A stretch of DNA of 64,000 nucleotides, taken from Cordylochernes scorpioides (lineage: Eukaryota; Arthropoda; Arachnida; Pseudoscorpiones; Chernetidae). The notes under the pieces are model-generated. The model had not been told where the DNA came from and ran no database searches. It saw only the letters and a program-made list of their open reading frames with translations. A program made the position numbers and the translations under genes. The DNA lies in contig CP092870.1 of assembly GCA_030710605.1 (NCBI GenBank), positions 93,819,742-93,883,741 on the forward strand. Reading direction: 5' to 3'. Below are positions 63,709 to 64,000 of this stretch, piece after piece (position 1 is the first letter of the stretch; each line of letters starts with the position of its first letter).

Positions 63709-64000
63709 GTTTCTCTCTCTTTCGTGATTCCTTCGCTTACGAAATCATCAAATATATATTCTGCGTATAATTTAGCGTTTCTCGGCGAATATGGAGATTT
63801 TTAAATGATTTTTTCAAACGTGGCGAAATACGAAATTTACACAGATTTACGGTATTTCTTGCTTCACACCTCATCCAAATATTACATAGTGGTAGCCATT
63901 CACTCATTTCTACAGACTCTTTCTTTGTCAATCAAAACCTAGTTGCATATTGTAAATATAATTATATATAGGGTTGTGTGAAGAAAACGTTTGGAGACAT

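Overview
This window looks like intronic or intergenic DNA from a large, AT-rich animal genome. The evidence is very low GC with many poly-A, poly-T and TA runs, no dense gene array, tRNA-headed SINEs, Helitrons, a mariner, LTR elements, and one clear spliced exon of a metazoan-specific gene. The exon (39330-39503) is GC-rich and encodes the start of the amyloid-precursor-protein (APP/APPL) growth-factor-like domain. It has consensus splice sites on both sides. I cannot place the species. An invertebrate such as a chelicerate or mollusc fits the repeat content and the protein, but nothing here settles it. If the exon belongs to a live gene, most of the window is its introns on the + strand: at least 39 kb upstream and 24 kb downstream with no other exon recognised.

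Layout. 1-9.3 kb: AT-rich DNA, a 0.6-kb Helitron (1820-2417), a 110-bp minisatellite (4165-5150) and small foldback repeats. 9.3-10.6 kb: a complete 1272-bp mariner whose 345-codon transposase has two in-frame stops. 10.7-18.2 kb: foldback repeats, a Helitron, a solo LTR, a triplicated block with a fragment of a widespread repeat-associated protein, and a Helitron carrying a tRNA-Gly. 20-25 kb: foldbacks, a 20-bp and a 154-bp satellite, and a long (TA)n. 26.1-27.2 kb: 3' end of an LTR element followed directly by a Helitron. 29-38 kb: miniature DNA elements and two SINEs with target-site duplications. 39.3 kb: the APP exon. 40-54 kb: more foldbacks, tandem repeats, an LTR copy and a Helitron. 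55.1-61.0 kb: a young 5.9-kb Ty3/gypsy-like element on the minus strand with almost identical 867-bp LTRs and an odd, partly non-gypsy polyprotein. 61-64 kb: AT-rich DNA and an unidentified complex region.

The most striking pattern is that several unrelated repeat families carry the same two-part module, CTGANGA, a short hairpin, then GAAA. This is the conserved core of the hammerhead ribozyme. It usually lies at the inner end of long inverted arms. Similar but altered modules (CTGTAGA or CTGAAGA, then CGAAAGC) recur about a dozen more times. Family coordinates are visual estimates and are usually good to within about 10-20 bases unless a terminal motif is given.
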